59,789 bases of DNA from Sphaerotilus sp. (GCF_013299175.1 NZ_JAAFKF010000008.1:1-59789), one strand, 5' to 3'; shown: positions 47,020 through 56,660, numbered from the stretch's first letter. The notes: generated by a model not told the origin, from the letters alone. Made by a program: numbers and translations.

Positions 47020-47781
47020 CTAGGGAGCCAGATGGAACTCGATGCGCCGGTTGCGCTCGTGGGCCTCGGGCGTGCTGCCGGCATCGAGCAGACGCTCTTC
47101 GCCGAAGCCCTGCGCCTGCAAGCGGTTCGCCGCCATGCCCCGCTTGGCGAGTGCCTCCACCACGGCCTGCGCCCGGCGCTGCGACAGGCGCATGTTCGCG
47201 ACCGCGTCGCCTTGGGCGTCGGTGTGTCCTTCGACGCGCATCCGTGCCTGGGGACAGCGCCGGGACAGGCCGTGCAGTTGGTCCAGCAAGGGCACGCTGC
47301 TCGGATCCAGCTCCGCGGAGGCCAGCTTGAACCGGATCTGCCGCGACTCCAGCACCCGCGCCATCGCGACCTGGCAGTCCTCGGCGGTCAATGCACCGGA
47401 GGCCGCCGCCTGGGGCACCTTGGGAACTGCGGGCACCTCGGGCAGCGCAAGGGCCGGGGACGATTGCCCGTCCTCCAGCCGCGCGAACACGCCGGGTACG
47501 CCCATCATCGGCAGCAAGGTGGTGTTCGCCGCCGCGTAGGCCGCCGTGCGCTGCGCCACCGAGGGCGCATCACCGACGATGCGGCCCACCTCGTTGTCGA
47601 TCTTCAAGCGCGCCCAGGGGAACCCGGCCGCGCTCAGCACTTCAGCCGCATCCGCTTCCGTGCGCTGGCGCACCGCGTCTGCCTTGCCGTCACCACGCCC
47701 GATCAGCCACCACGCCAACAGGGCCAGACCCACCAAGCCCAGTACGGTGCAGACCGGGCAACTCCACCATCGCCTCGACAT
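47020..47781 (-). CDS. BON/OmpA-like peptidoglycan-binding membrane protein
   Basis: A 253-residue protein with an N-terminal membrane helix (about 9-27), a BON-like region (about 40-100, with GFPWARLKIDNEVGRIVGDAP), a Pro/Ala linker and a C-terminal OmpA domain (about 147-252). The OmpA motifs are VEGHTDAQGDAVANMRLSQRRA and NRRIEFHL, with the Asp and Arg that bind diaminopimelate of peptidoglycan. The domain order TM-BON-OmpA resembles mycobacterial OmpATb. GAGGAG lies just upstream of ATG 47781. It is followed by the coiled-coil gene. A tether between inner membrane and cell wall is the likely role. Confidence 0.87.
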   Translation of the reverse strand: MSRRWWSCPVCTVLGLVGLALLAWWLIGRGDGKADAVRQRTEADAAEVLSAAGFPWARLKIDNEVGRIVGDAPSVAQRTAAYAAANTTLLPMMGVPGVFARLEDGQSSPALALPEVPAVPKVPQAAASGALTAEDCQVAMARVLESRQIRFKLASAELDPSSVPLLDQLHGLSRRCPQARMRVEGHTDAQGDAVANMRLSQRRAQAVVEALAKRGMAANRLQAQGFGEERLLDAGSTPEAHERNRRIEFHLAP

Positions 47782-47883
47782 TTCGTCTCCTCTTTGCCGT
47801 CCTAATGCCGAGTAATGTATCGGTACTTGTGACTTCTTTAACATCCTTTCGGTGGGGATCGGGGTAAGCCATGAGCCAAGGAA

Positions 47884-49743
47884 CTAAGGAGAAACCAGCA
47901 CCGCAGGCAAGACTCCGCGCAGTGCATTGCACACCGCCAACCCCTCTGCACGCGCCAGATCCGCCGGCCAGAGCAGGCGTTCGGACACGGCCCAGCCCGC
48001 GTCCGCCAGCAGCGCCGACCGCATGACCCCCGGCAGCACCCCGGCGGACAGCGGCGGAGTGGTCCAGCGTCCGTCCAGCCGGACCAGCAGCGTGCTGCGC
48101 CCCCCTTCGGTCAGTGCCCCGGCGGCGTTGACGAACAACCGGTCGAAGGCGCCCACGGACTCGGCTTCCCGCACAGCGGCGTCGTAGGCGGTGCGCAAGG
48201 AGGTCTTGTGGCCGAGCAGCGCCGATTCCTGCAGGGGCACGCGGCCCGTCGGCCCGAGCAGGCGCACGGGGCCGTCCGGCAAGGGTGTCAGCGCCCCACT
48301 GCGGCAGGCCAGCCGGCCATCATGGGACAGATCGACCCGCAGCCGCACCACTTGCGCAGGCACCACCGAGAGGGACTGCAGTACCTCGTCCACCGCCGCC
48401 CGCACCGCGGCGGCCGACGCAGTGAACCCCAGCGCCACCGCACTGGCGAGCAGCCGCGCCAGATGGGCCTCGAAGCGGCACACCTGCCGGCCCTCGACCC
48501 GCAGCGTCTCGAACAAGGTGAAGCCGGGATCGGTGCGGGTCAGGAAGCGGACCTTGTGGCGACACTCCGCCGCCTCCGACACCGCATCCGAATCCAGCAC
48601 GATGCCGCCGCCCACGCCCAGCGTCACCGCGCGCGTGCCGTCCTGCGGATGGGCTGTGCCGACCTCCAGCGTCCGGATCGCCACCGACAGGCAGAAGTCG
48701 CCCAGCACCCGACCGGCTGCGCGGTCGGCAGCGCCCGGCGCGTCGATCCAGCCGATCGCGCCGGTGTAGAGACCGCGGGGCGAGGATTCGAGCTGGCCGA
48801 TGAGCGACATCGTCTGGTGCTTGGGTGCGCCGGTGATCGAGCCACAGGGGAACATCGCGCGCAGCACATCGGGCAGGTCGGTGGCGGGCGGCAGGTCGGC
48901 CTCGATGGTCGAGGTCATCTGGAACACCGTCTGGTACGGCTCGATGGCGAACAGCGCCGGCACGCGCACGCTGCCGACCGTCGCCAGGCGGCCCAGGTCA
49001 TTGCGCAGCAGGTCCACGATCATCAGGTTCTCGGCGCGGTTCTTCGCGTCGCTGGCCAGCCAGTCGGCGCTGGCCTGGTCGGCGAGGGGGTCGGCATGGC
49101 GCGGGGCGGTGCCTTTCATGGGTCGGGTGACGAGGTGGCCGGCCGTGTGCCGCACGAACAGCTCGGGGGAACAGGACAGCACCCAGTGGTCCTGCGGCAA
49201 GGCGATCAGGGCGCCGAAGGGGACGGGTTGTGCCGCCCGCAGCCGCCGGTAGAGCGCCAGCGGTGTGCCGACGCTGCGGCCGCGCAGGCGCTGCGTGTGG
49301 TTGACCTGGTAGGTTTCTCCGGCGCGGATGCGGGCGTGGATCTCGGCGATGGCGGCGGCGTAGGTCGCCTCGCCGTCGTCCGGCGTCAGGCCGACCACAC
49401 CGGCGGGGCCGGGCGCCGCCGTGCCGTCCTGCTGCGCCAGCCACGCCTCGACCTCAGGCCCCGCGAGCCGCTCGCAGCGCGCAAACCACAGCAGCCGCAA
49501 GGCCCCCGGTGGCGCCGCCAACCCCGCCAGCCGCACCCCCCACTCATAGTCGGCCAGCACCACCAGGTGCTCGCCCTGCACCAGACCCGCCGTCGCCGCG
49601 GACCAGACGGCCGCCAGCTCCGCCGGGTCGGTGCAGCGGTATTCGCCGAGCCAGCCGGTGAACAGCCGGCTCGCGGGCACATCGGCGGGGGCGCTGGCGT
49701 CGTCCAGCAGGGCAAACACGGGGTGAGGGATGGGTGAGGACAT
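47884..49743 (-). CDS. pabB: Fused aminodeoxychorismate synthase component I / 4-amino-4-deoxychorismate lyase
   Basis: A 619-residue bifunctional enzyme for p-aminobenzoate (folate) synthesis. Residues 1 to about 375 are PabB, with ETYQVNHTQRLRG, RPMKGTAPRH, ENLMIVDLLRNDLGR and the chorismate site FPCGSITGAPKHQTM. From about residue 395 the chain is a class IV aminotransferase-fold PabC, with LFETLRVEG and the PLP lysine in LLGHKTSLR. No PabA gene is in the window. ATG 49743 is chosen; an in-frame ATG at 49767 lies inside the T tract of the rne terminator. Neither has a good ribosome binding site. Confidence 0.92.
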   Translation of the reverse strand: MSSPIPHPVFALLDDASAPADVPASRLFTGWLGEYRCTDPAELAAVWSAATAGLVQGEHLVVLADYEWGVRLAGLAAPPGALRLLWFARCERLAGPEVEAWLAQQDGTAAPGPAGVVGLTPDDGEATYAAAIAEIHARIRAGETYQVNHTQRLRGRSVGTPLALYRRLRAAQPVPFGALIALPQDHWVLSCSPELFVRHTAGHLVTRPMKGTAPRHADPLADQASADWLASDAKNRAENLMIVDLLRNDLGRLATVGSVRVPALFAIEPYQTVFQMTSTIEADLPPATDLPDVLRAMFPCGSITGAPKHQTMSLIGQLESSPRGLYTGAIGWIDAPGAADRAAGRVLGDFCLSVAIRTLEVGTAHPQDGTRAVTLGVGGGIVLDSDAVSEAAECRHKVRFLTRTDPGFTLFETLRVEGRQVCRFEAHLARLLASAVALGFTASAAAVRAAVDEVLQSLSVVPAQVVRLRVDLSHDGRLACRSGALTPLPDGPVRLLGPTGRVPLQESALLGHKTSLRTAYDAAVREAESVGAFDRLFVNAAGALTEGGRSTLLVRLDGRWTTPPLSAGVLPGVMRSALLADAGWAVSERLLWPADLARAEGLAVCNALRGVLPAVLVSP

Positions 49744-49765
49744 GGGTAAAACGGGCAAAGCGGGC

Positions 49766-49800
49766 AAAAAAACGCCGCCGGGCGCAAGGCCGGGCGGCGT
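49766..49800 (-). terminator. Intrinsic terminator of rne
   Basis: Read on the minus strand, ACGCCGCCCGGC pairs with GCCCGGCGGCGT (eleven pairs, one C-C mismatch) around a 5-base loop and is followed by seven T residues (49772-49766). It lies 29 bases after the rne stop and 22 bases before the pabB start, so it should separate the two genes. Confidence 0.88.
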
Positions 49801-49828
49801 CGGGTCGAAGCGGTCGAGGTGCGGTCGA

Positions 49829-52800
49829 TCAGGCTTCGGCAGACTCCGAGCTGGTGGTCTCGAACGGCAGTTGCAGGCTGGCCAGATCGCGGCGCGTCTC
49901 GACCAGGATCAGCGGACCTTCATCGACCACGACCACCGGACGCGGCACGCGCGGCTGGCGCACCGGGGCGGGCGTGCTGGCAATGGCTTCCTGCACGGCG
50001 CGGACCTTGTCGGTGTCGCTGTTGATCCACTCCAGTCCCGCGCCACGGGCCACCGCGGCCAGCTCGTCGAGCTGCAGGACATAGACCGGCGCAGCCACGA
50101 CCGGCGCGGCGACGACCACCACCGCAGCAGGGGCTTCGGCGATCGGTGCGACAGCGACCGGCGCGGCCACTGCGGCCACTTCCGCCACCGCTGCCACGGC
50201 CGGCGCAACCTCGGCCACCGGAGCGTCCGGGATCACATCCGCCACCGGCGCAGCCGCAACCACCGGCTCGACCGCCGCAGCGACCACCACCGGTGCCACG
50301 ACCACGGCGGATTCCACCACAGCCGCTTCCGCGACCACGGCATCGGCATCGGCCGGTGCCACGGCAGCATCCGCCGGCGCCTCTTCGCGGTTGCGGCCAC
50401 CACGGCCACGGCGACGGCGACGGCCGTCTTCACCCATGTCGTCGGTGCGCGGCTCGGTGCCAACAGCGGCAGCAGCGCCAACAGCAGCGTCTGCAGCCGG
50501 TTCGGCAGCGGACGCAGTCTCTGTGGTCACGGCAGCGGCATCACCACCTTCGGCCTCGGCCCCGTTCTCGCCGGGACGTGCCTCTTCGCGGTCACGGCGA
50601 CCACGGCCACCACGGCGGCGGCGGCGGCCTTCGCGCTCGGCCTGGGCCGCAGCACTTTCACCTTCCGGCGCCGGGGACGCGGTGTCCTCGAAACCGGGTT
50701 GCACATCCTCGACGGCCAGCGCGGCCACTTCGGGTGCCGGGCGGCGCTCGCGCGGCGGACGACCACCGCTGCTCGGCAGGTCCGCAACGGCAGCGGCAGC
50801 GGCAGCGACAACAGCACCCGCCTCGGCCGGGCGGCGGTCCTGCGAACGGTCGCCGCGTCCACCACGGCCACCTTCAGGGCGGGCCTCGGCGGGCGCGCGT
50901 TCAGCCGCACGTTCACCATTGCGCTCAGCCGCTTCAGGCTTGTTGCGCTCACCACCACGTTCACCGCCACGTTCGCCACGGCGACCATCGCGGCGATTGC
51001 CGTCACGGCCACCATCACGTCCGCCTTCGCGACCACCGCGGCGCTCGCCACGGCCGTCCGCCTTATCGGCCGGCTTGTCGGTCTTGGCTTCCACCGGGGC
51101 TTCGACCACCGGAGCGACAGGCGCAGCCACGGGGGCGACCGGTGCCGGCGCCGGCGCAGCACCGAACAGGCGCTTCATCCAGCCAAAGAAACCGGTGCCA
51201 GCGGCCACGGCTTGCGGGGCCGGCGCGGGGGCCACCGGGGCAGGAGGCGCCACTGCGGGCGCCGGTGCGGCAGCGACCGGAGCGGGGGCCGGTTCGGCCT
51301 TGGGCACAGCGACCGGCGCGGGCTGGTCGGGCAGCACGCCGCGGATCATCGGCGCCTGCTTGGGCTTGACGTTCTTCTCGCGGCGCGTGATGCCAACGTC
51401 GTCTTCCGGCTCTTCCACCATCGAGTAGCTCGATTGCAGGTTCTCCAGGCGCGGATCGTCGTGGCGCAGGCGCTCCAGCTTGTAGTTCGGCGTGTCGAGG
51501 TGCTTGTTCGGCACCAGCATCACCGTCACGCGCTGCTTCATCTCGATCTTGGTGATCTCGGGGCGCTTCTCGTTCAGCAGGAAACTGGCAACTTCGACCG
51601 GCACCTGGACGTGGACCGCCGCCGTGCCTTCCTTCATCGACTCTTCCTGGATGATGCGCAGCGTCTGCAGGGCGGAAGACTCGGTGTCGCGGATGTGGCC
51701 GGTGCCGTTGCAGCGCGGGCAGGTGATGTGGCTGCCTTCGCTCAGCGCGGGGCGCAGGCGCTGGCGGCTCATCTCCAGCAGGCCGAACTTGCTGATCGTC
51801 GAGAACTGCACGCGGGCACGGTCGTAGCGCAGCGCGTCGCGCAGCCGGGTCTCGACCTCGCGGCGGTTCTTCGACTCTTCCATGTCGATGAAGTCCACCA
51901 CCAGCAGACCACCCAGGTCGCGCAGGCGGGCCTGTCGGGCGATCTCGTCGGCAGCTTCGAGGTTGGTGCGGGTCGCGGTCTCCTCGATGTCACCGCCACG
52001 GGTGGCGCGGGCCGAGTTCACGTCGATCGACACCAGGGCTTCGGTGTGGTCGATGACGATGGCGCCGCCGGACGGCAGATGCACCGTGCGGCTGAACGCG
52101 GTCTCGATCTGGTGCTCGATCTGGAAGCGGCTGAACAGCGGCGCGTCGTCGCGGTAACGCTTCACGCGGTTGGCCGTCTCGGGCATGACGTGCAGCATGA
52201 ACTGCTTGGCCTGCTCGTAGATGTCGTCCGTGTCGATCAGGATCTCGCCGATGTCGGCGGTGAAGTAGTCGCGGATCGCACGGATCACCAGCGACGATTC
52301 CTGGTAAATCAGGTAGGCACCCTTGCCGCCCTTGGCCGCGTCGTCGATCGCGGTCCAGAGCTTGAGCATGTAGTTCAAGTCCCACTGCAGCTCCGGCGCC
52401 GTGCGGCCGATGCCGGCGGTGCGGGCGATCAGGCTCATGCCCTTGGGGTATTCGAGCTGTTCGAGGTTCTCTTTCAGCTCCTCGCGGTCCTCGCCCTCGA
52501 TGCGGCGCGACACGCCACCACCGCGCGGGTTGTTGGGCATCAGCACGAGGTAGCGGCCGGCCAGCGAGACGAAGGTGGTCAGCGCCGCGCCCTTGTTGCC
52601 GCGCTCTTCCTTCTCGACCTGGACCAGCAGCTCCTGGCCTTCGCGGATGGCGTCCTGGATGCGCGCCGATCGGACATCGGTGCCTTCGCGGAAGTAGCTG
52701 CGGGCGATTTCCTTGAACGGCAGGAAGCCGTGGCGGTCTTCGCCGTAATCGACGAAGCAGGCTTCCAGCGACGGCTCGACGCGGGTGACGACGGCCTTGT

Positions 52801-52924
52801 AGATGTTGCCCTTGCGCTGTTCGCGCCCTTCGATCTCGGTTTCGAAGTCGATCAGTTTCTGACCGTCAACGATCGCCAGGCGGCGCTCTTCGGGCTGCGT
52901 GGCGTTGATCAGCATGCGTTTCAT
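49829..52924 (-). CDS. rne: Ribonuclease E
   Basis: A 1031-residue endoribonuclease that starts most mRNA decay and processes rRNA and tRNA. An S1 domain spans about residues 35-120. The catalytic aspartates are Asp301 ([14 protein letters not shown]) and Asp344 ([11 protein letters not shown]), and the zinc-link cysteines are Cys402 and Cys405 (CPRCNG). The tail from about residue 510 is disordered: Pro/Ala-rich stretches, an Arg/Gly-rich block near 640-700 that probably binds RNA, and a Val/Ala-rich block. The last 60 residues ([20 protein letters not shown] and [14 protein letters not shown]) are the conserved betaproteobacterial end. ATG 52924 is preceded by GAGGAGAG. Confidence 0.97.
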   Translation of the reverse strand: MKRMLINATQPEERRLAIVDGQKLIDFETEIEGREQRKGNIYKAVVTRVEPSLEACFVDYGEDRHGFLPFKEIARSYFREGTDVRSARIQDAIREGQELLVQVEKEERGNKGAALTTFVSLAGRYLVLMPNNPRGGGVSRRIEGEDREELKENLEQLEYPKGMSLIARTAGIGRTAPELQWDLNYMLKLWTAIDDAAKGGKGAYLIYQESSLVIRAIRDYFTADIGEILIDTDDIYEQAKQFMLHVMPETANRVKRYRDDAPLFSRFQIEHQIETAFSRTVHLPSGGAIVIDHTEALVSIDVNSARATRGGDIEETATRTNLEAADEIARQARLRDLGGLLVVDFIDMEESKNRREVETRLRDALRYDRARVQFSTISKFGLLEMSRQRLRPALSEGSHITCPRCNGTGHIRDTESSALQTLRIIQEESMKEGTAAVHVQVPVEVASFLLNEKRPEITKIEMKQRVTVMLVPNKHLDTPNYKLERLRHDDPRLENLQSSYSMVEEPEDDVGITRREKNVKPKQAPMIRGVLPDQPAPVAVPKAEPAPAPVAAAPAPAVAPPAPVAPAPAPQAVAAGTGFFGWMKRLFGAAPAPAPVAPVAAPVAPVVEAPVEAKTDKPADKADGRGERRGGREGGRDGGRDGNRRDGRRGERGGERGGERNKPEAAERNGERAAERAPAEARPEGGRGGRGDRSQDRRPAEAGAVVAAAAAAVADLPSSGGRPPRERRPAPEVAALAVEDVQPGFEDTASPAPEGESAAAQAEREGRRRRRGGRGRRDREEARPGENGAEAEGGDAAAVTTETASAAEPAADAAVGAAAAVGTEPRTDDMGEDGRRRRRGRGGRNREEAPADAAVAPADADAVVAEAAVVESAVVVAPVVVAAAVEPVVAAAPVADVIPDAPVAEVAPAVAAVAEVAAVAAPVAVAPIAEAPAAVVVVAAPVVAAPVYVLQLDELAAVARGAGLEWINSDTDKVRAVQEAIASTPAPVRQPRVPRPVVVVDEGPLILVETRRDLASLQLPFETTSSESAEA

Positions 52925-52935
52925 GCGTGTCTCTC

Positions 52936-52958
52936 CTCATGATTCATGTCTTCATGAG
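52936..52958 (-). promoter_or_regulatory. Hairpin overlapping the rne Shine-Dalgarno sequence
   Basis: In the rne message CUCAUGA (52958-52952) can pair with UCAUGAG (52942-52936) over seven positions with a 9-base loop. The 3' arm runs into GAGGAGAG, the rne ribosome binding site, so the hairpin would hide part of it. Confidence 0.5.
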
Positions 52959-53496
52959 ATGCACGAAACCGCGCCGCGGAGCCGGGAAGGAATCGCCCTG
53001 GACTGCGCCTCAGTGGCGCAGCGTTGGCGCGTGCGTCGATCGGGATGCCGGGGCAGGAAACGCAGTGTCGCCGTGGTGTCGGCCTCCGGGCCGGCAGGGC
53101 ACGGGTCCGCCATCCGACGCGCACACTGAAGCGTGCGGCTCCGACCGGGGACAACAGTCACCAGGGGTCGGGGCGGGAAGCGGAAACTCGAAATCGTTCA
53201 TGCGACGGCGTCTGTGCTCGGACGCGGGCAACAGCCCCTGTTCGGAAGCTGCCGCCGAAAACCTTGTTTCGGGGCTCTTTCAGCGTGGTCTCTTTGCGTG
53301 CTGCCGGAGCATCCGCGCACTCACCTTGGGAGGGCGCACCACACAGTCGGCAACACGCTGCATCAGCGTTTGGACCCGGTCCACACACCCCTCAGGGGCT
53401 GCGGGCCAGTCCGACCACCCTGCACTGGTGGCTGATTCTCAGTGCCCGCTAAACTCAGGCAAATCAAACACTTACAGCGCAATCGTGGTCCAACGC

Positions 53497-53502
53497 ATTA
53501 TA
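53497..53502 (-). promoter_or_regulatory. Candidate -10 element (TATAAT) for rne
   Basis: A perfect TATAAT on the minus strand, 573 bases before the rne start. No good -35 stands at 17 bases. The same bases read TTATAG on the plus strand and might also serve rluC. Confidence 0.4.
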
Positions 53503-53583
53503 GGGGCAAAGCCCAACCGGCCCGGCTCCGGAAAAGCCGGCCCGAAACCAGCCACGCGCCTGCCTCTGAATGAGGGATTACCC

Positions 53584-54570
53584 GTGGCACCGCCTGCCGT
53601 GCGCCACCTGCTCGTCGACGAAGGCAGCGCCGGCCAGCGCCTCGACAACTTCCTGCTGCGCGAACTCAAGGGTGCGCCCAAGACCCTCGTCTACCGGATC
53701 ATCCGCAGCGGCGAGGTCCGCATCAACAAGGGCCGTGCCAGTGCGGATTCCCGCGTCGAGGCGGGCGACGACGTGCGTGTGCCGCCGTTGCGCCTGAGCG
53801 AGCCGACGGTTTCGACGGCGCCGCCCCGCGAGTTCCCGATCCGCTTCGAGGACGAGCACCTGCTGGTGATCGACAAGCCGGCGGGGGTGGCGGTGCATGG
53901 TGGCTCGGGGGTGAGCCACGGCGTGATCGAGCAGTTGCGCCGGGCACGTCCACAGGCGAAGTTCCTCGAACTCGTGCATCGGCTGGACCGCGAGACCTCG
54001 GGCCTGCTGCTGATCGCCAAGAAGCGCAGCGCCCTGACCGCCTTGCAGGACCAGTTCCGCCAGCGCGAGACCGGCAAGACCTACGCCGCGCTGGTGATCG
54101 GCGCCTGGCCGGCGGCGCGCAAGGTGGTCGATGTGGCGCTGCACAAGTACCTCGACGCGGCCGGCGAGCGCCGCGTGTGCGCCGTCGCGGCGGACCACCC
54201 GGACGGCCGCCGCTCAGTCTCGCTGGTCCGCATCGCGCAGGGCTACGCCGACTGCACGCTGCTGGACGTGACCATCAAGACTGGCCGCACGCACCAGATC
54301 CGCGTCCACCTGCTGAACGAAGGCCATGCGATCGTCGGCGACGACAAGTACGGCGACTTCGCGTTCAACAAGGCGCTGGCCCGCGGCGACGCCCCCGCCG
54401 CCCCCGGCTGCCGCTTCGAGCGCATGTTCCTGCACGCCCGCCGCCTCGCCTTCGACCACCCCGCCACGGGCGAGCGCATCGAGCTGGAGGCGCCACTGCC
54501 CCCGGAATGCACCGCCCTGCTGTCCCACCTGCGCCCCGCCGCCAAACCTGCTTCCGCTCCAGCGCCATGA
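53584..54570 (+). CDS. rluC: 23S rRNA pseudouridine synthase RluC
   Basis: A 328-residue enzyme that makes pseudouridines 955, 2504 and 2580 of 23S rRNA in E. coli. An S4 domain covers about residues 18-65. The catalytic Asp135 lies in LELVHRLDRETSGLLLIAKK, and IKTGRTHQIRVHLLNEGHAI is the second conserved motif. There is no ATG near the conserved N-terminus. GTG 53584 has GAGGGA six bases upstream and gives normal length. The stop overlaps the next gene (ATGA). Confidence 0.94.
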   Translation: MAPPAVRHLLVDEGSAGQRLDNFLLRELKGAPKTLVYRIIRSGEVRINKGRASADSRVEAGDDVRVPPLRLSEPTVSTAPPREFPIRFEDEHLLVIDKPAGVAVHGGSGVSHGVIEQLRRARPQAKFLELVHRLDRETSGLLLIAKKRSALTALQDQFRQRETGKTYAALVIGAWPAARKVVDVALHKYLDAAGERRVCAVAADHPDGRRSVSLVRIAQGYADCTLLDVTIKTGRTHQIRVHLLNEGHAIVGDDKYGDFAFNKALARGDAPAAPGCRFERMFLHARRLAFDHPATGERIELEAPLPPECTALLSHLRPAAKPASAPAP

Positions 54571-55244
54571 CCGACTCCACCGCCTTCCGCCCGCGCCAGT
54601 ACGACCTCATCGTCTTCGACTGGGACGGCACGCTCTACGACTCGACCGCGCTGATCGTGCGCGCCATCCAGGCTGCGTGCCGGGATCTGGGCGTGGACGT
54701 GCCCAGCGACGAAGCCGCGTCCTACGTGATCGGCCTCGGGCTGCAGGACGCGCTGATGCACGCCGTCCCAGGGCTGAGCCAGGACCGCTACCCGGAACTC
54801 GGTCGGCGCTACCGGCATCACTATTTCAAGGACCACGAGGCGGTGTCGTTGTTCGCCGGTGTGCCGGAGCTGCTGGCCGAACTGCGCCTGCGCCACCACT
54901 GGCTGGCCGTGGCGACCGGCAAGAACCGGCAGGGCCTGAACGACGCGCTGCGCCTGTCCGGCCTCGCACCGCTGTTCGACGCCACGCGCACCGCCGACGA
55001 AACCCGCTCCAAGCCGCATCCGCAGATGCTGCACGAACTGATGCGCGAGTTCGGCGTCGAGCCGGAGCGCACGCTGATGATCGGCGACACCACGCACGAC
55101 CTGCAGCTCGCCGCCAACGCCGGGGCACACAGCGTGGCCGTCACCTATGGCGCGCACGAACACGCGCCGCTGCGGGAGCTGGGGCCGCGGCATGTCGCGC
55201 ACTCGGTGGCGGAGCTGCGCGACTGGCTGGGCGCACACGCATGA
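54567..55244 (+). CDS. HAD-family hydrolase, phosphoglycolate phosphatase-like
   Basis: A 225-residue HAD phosphatase. Motif I is FDWDGTLYDS with Asp18 as nucleophile and Asp20. Motif II is the Thr in VATGKNRQG, motif III the Lys in ETRSKPHPQML, and motif IV MIGDTTHDLQLAANAGA. The helical cap (residues 25-90) makes it subfamily IA, like Gph. The substrate is not certain. Coupled to rluC and to the Rieske gene by ATGA overlaps. Confidence 0.9.
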   Translation: MTDSTAFRPRQYDLIVFDWDGTLYDSTALIVRAIQAACRDLGVDVPSDEAASYVIGLGLQDALMHAVPGLSQDRYPELGRRYRHHYFKDHEAVSLFAGVPELLAELRLRHHWLAVATGKNRQGLNDALRLSGLAPLFDATRTADETRSKPHPQMLHELMREFGVEPERTLMIGDTTHDLQLAANAGAHSVAVTYGAHEHAPLRELGPRHVAHSVAELRDWLGAHA

Positions 55245-55621
55245 GCGACCAATCGATGGCCATCCCCCTGTGCGCCGCCACCGACCTCGCCGACGGCGGC
55301 CTCGCCCACGTCTTCGACCTGCTCGAATATGGTCAGCCCGCCCGCGGCTTCGTGCTGCGCCACGGCGGCCAGGTGGTCGGCTACCTGAACCAGTGCGCCC
55401 ACGTTCCGGCCGAGATGGACTGGAAGGAAGGGCGCTTCCTCGACGATAGCGGCCAGTGGATCCTCTGCGCGATCCACGGCGCGGTCTACGAGCCGGCGAC
55501 CGGGTATTGCGTGGGCGGGCCGTGTCGGGGCAAGCGGCTCAAACCGCTGCAGGTGGTCGAGCGCGAGGGACAGGTGTCTTGGTATCCTTCCAGCACCTTG
55601 ACGCCGGCTTTCGGCGACTGA
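55241..55621 (+). CDS. Rieske [2Fe-2S] domain protein
   Basis: A 126-residue stand-alone Rieske protein. The cluster ligands are Cys52 and His54 (CAHVP) and Cys76 and His79 (CAIHGAVYEP). The usual Cys in the first box (CPH) is followed here by Ala rather than Pro or Thr. No partner oxygenase is near. It is conserved next to rluC-HAD-sppA in related betaproteobacteria; its electron partner is unknown. The ATG at 55241 overlaps the HAD stop. Confidence 0.9.
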   Translation: MSDQSMAIPLCAATDLADGGLAHVFDLLEYGQPARGFVLRHGGQVVGYLNQCAHVPAEMDWKEGRFLDDSGQWILCAIHGAVYEPATGYCVGGPCRGKRLKPLQVVEREGQVSWYPSSTLTPAFGD

Positions 55622-55628
55622 AGCTCCC

Positions 55629-56660
55629 ATGACCCAGCCTGACGACACGCCCTCCCCCGCGCCCGCACCGGCCCCCGACACCATTCATCACGCCCCCGCC
55701 GCCACGGTGGCACCGGCGGCACCGGCGGCGGTCTCGCGCGGCGCCTTCGACCCCGTGATGGAGCAGTTCGCCCGCGACTACCTGCGCGACCGGCGCAGCA
55801 CCCGCCGCTGGAGCCTGTTCTTCCGGCTCGGCTGGCTGGGTCTTGGCCTGTTCGCCGCCTGGACGGTCTACAGCGAAAACCGCCACAGCAGCACCCCCAC
55901 TGGCCCGCACACCGCCCTGGTCGAGCTGCGCGGCGAGATCAGCTCGGGCGGCGAGGCGAGTGCCGAGGTGCTGCTTTCCGGCCTGAAGGATGCCTTCGAG
56001 GACCAGGGCGCGCAGGCCGTGGTGCTGCGCATCAACTCGCCCGGTGGCAGCCCCGTGCAGGCCGGCATCGTCTACGACGAACTCCGCCGCCTGAAGGACA
56101 AGCACCACAAGAAGCTCTACGCCGTGGTCGAGGAAAGCGCGGCCTCCGGTGCCTACTACATCGCCGTCGCGGCTGACGAGATCTACGTGGACAAGGCGTC
56201 CATCGTCGGCTCGATCGGCGTGCTGATGGATGGGTTCGGCTTCGAGGAAGTCATGAAGAAGGTGGGCGTCGAGCGCCGGCTGCTCACTGCCGGCAGCAAC
56301 AAGGGCATGCTCGACCCCTATTCCCCGCTGGACCCGAAGCAGCGCGCCTTCGCCCAGACCATGCTCGACCAGATCCACCGCCAGTTCATCGACACCGTCA
56401 AGCAAGGCCGTGGCGAGCGCCTGAAGGAAACGCCCGAGACCTTCAGCGGCCTGTTCTGGAGTGGCGAGGAAGCCGTGAAGCAAGGGCTGGCCGATGGGCT
56501 GGGCAACCTCGACTACGTGGCCCGCGAGGTGATCAAGGCCGAGGAAATCATCGACTACACGACCAAGGAAAACGTCGCCGAGCGGCTGGCCAAGCGGTTT
56601 GGCGCCGCGCTGGGCGAAGGCGTGGTGCGGGCGCTGCGCAGCCTGCCTGCGGTGCACTGA
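55629..56660 (+). CDS. sppA: S49-family signal peptide peptidase (SppA type)
   Basis: A 343-residue inner-membrane serine protease that degrades cleaved signal peptides. An N-terminal Pro/Ala-rich cytoplasmic part precedes one membrane helix (about 63-80). The SINSPGG-type LRINSPGGSP near residues 133-142 and the nucleophile Ser173 in SAASGAYYIA are clear. Lys225 (AGSNKGMLDP), 52 residues further on, is the likely general base, the spacing of the short SppA class. It follows the Rieske gene by 7 bases. Confidence 0.93.
   Translation: MTQPDDTPSPAPAPAPDTIHHAPAATVAPAAPAAVSRGAFDPVMEQFARDYLRDRRSTRRWSLFFRLGWLGLGLFAAWTVYSENRHSSTPTGPHTALVELRGEISSGGEASAEVLLSGLKDAFEDQGAQAVVLRINSPGGSPVQAGIVYDELRRLKDKHHKKLYAVVEESAASGAYYIAVAADEIYVDKASIVGSIGVLMDGFGFEEVMKKVGVERRLLTAGSNKGMLDPYSPLDPKQRAFAQTMLDQIHRQFIDTVKQGRGERLKETPETFSGLFWSGEEAVKQGLADGLGNLDYVAREVIKAEEIIDYTTKENVAERLAKRFGAALGEGVVRALRSLPAVH

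Larger units (their letters stand above)
52925..53583. other. Long structured intergenic region (rne leader and rluC promoter)
   Basis: These 659 bases between divergent rne and rluC hold no gene I can support. They contain many perfect short hairpins: 53003-53021 (seven pairs, 5-base loop), a GGCC-type hairpin near 53085, CCGAAA/TTTCGG near 53255, and CCGGCT/AGCCGG near 53522. A minus-strand TATAAT at 53497-53502 would give rne an untranslated leader of about 565 bases. Just before the rne start a hairpin overlaps the ribosome binding site. Long autoregulatory rne leaders are known in E. coli. Confidence 0.6.

Noticed and set aside
49730-52942. A 1070-codon plus-strand frame opposite rne
   Set aside because: It mirrors the conserved RNase E frame; its His/Arg/Ser-rich translation is a compositional shadow.
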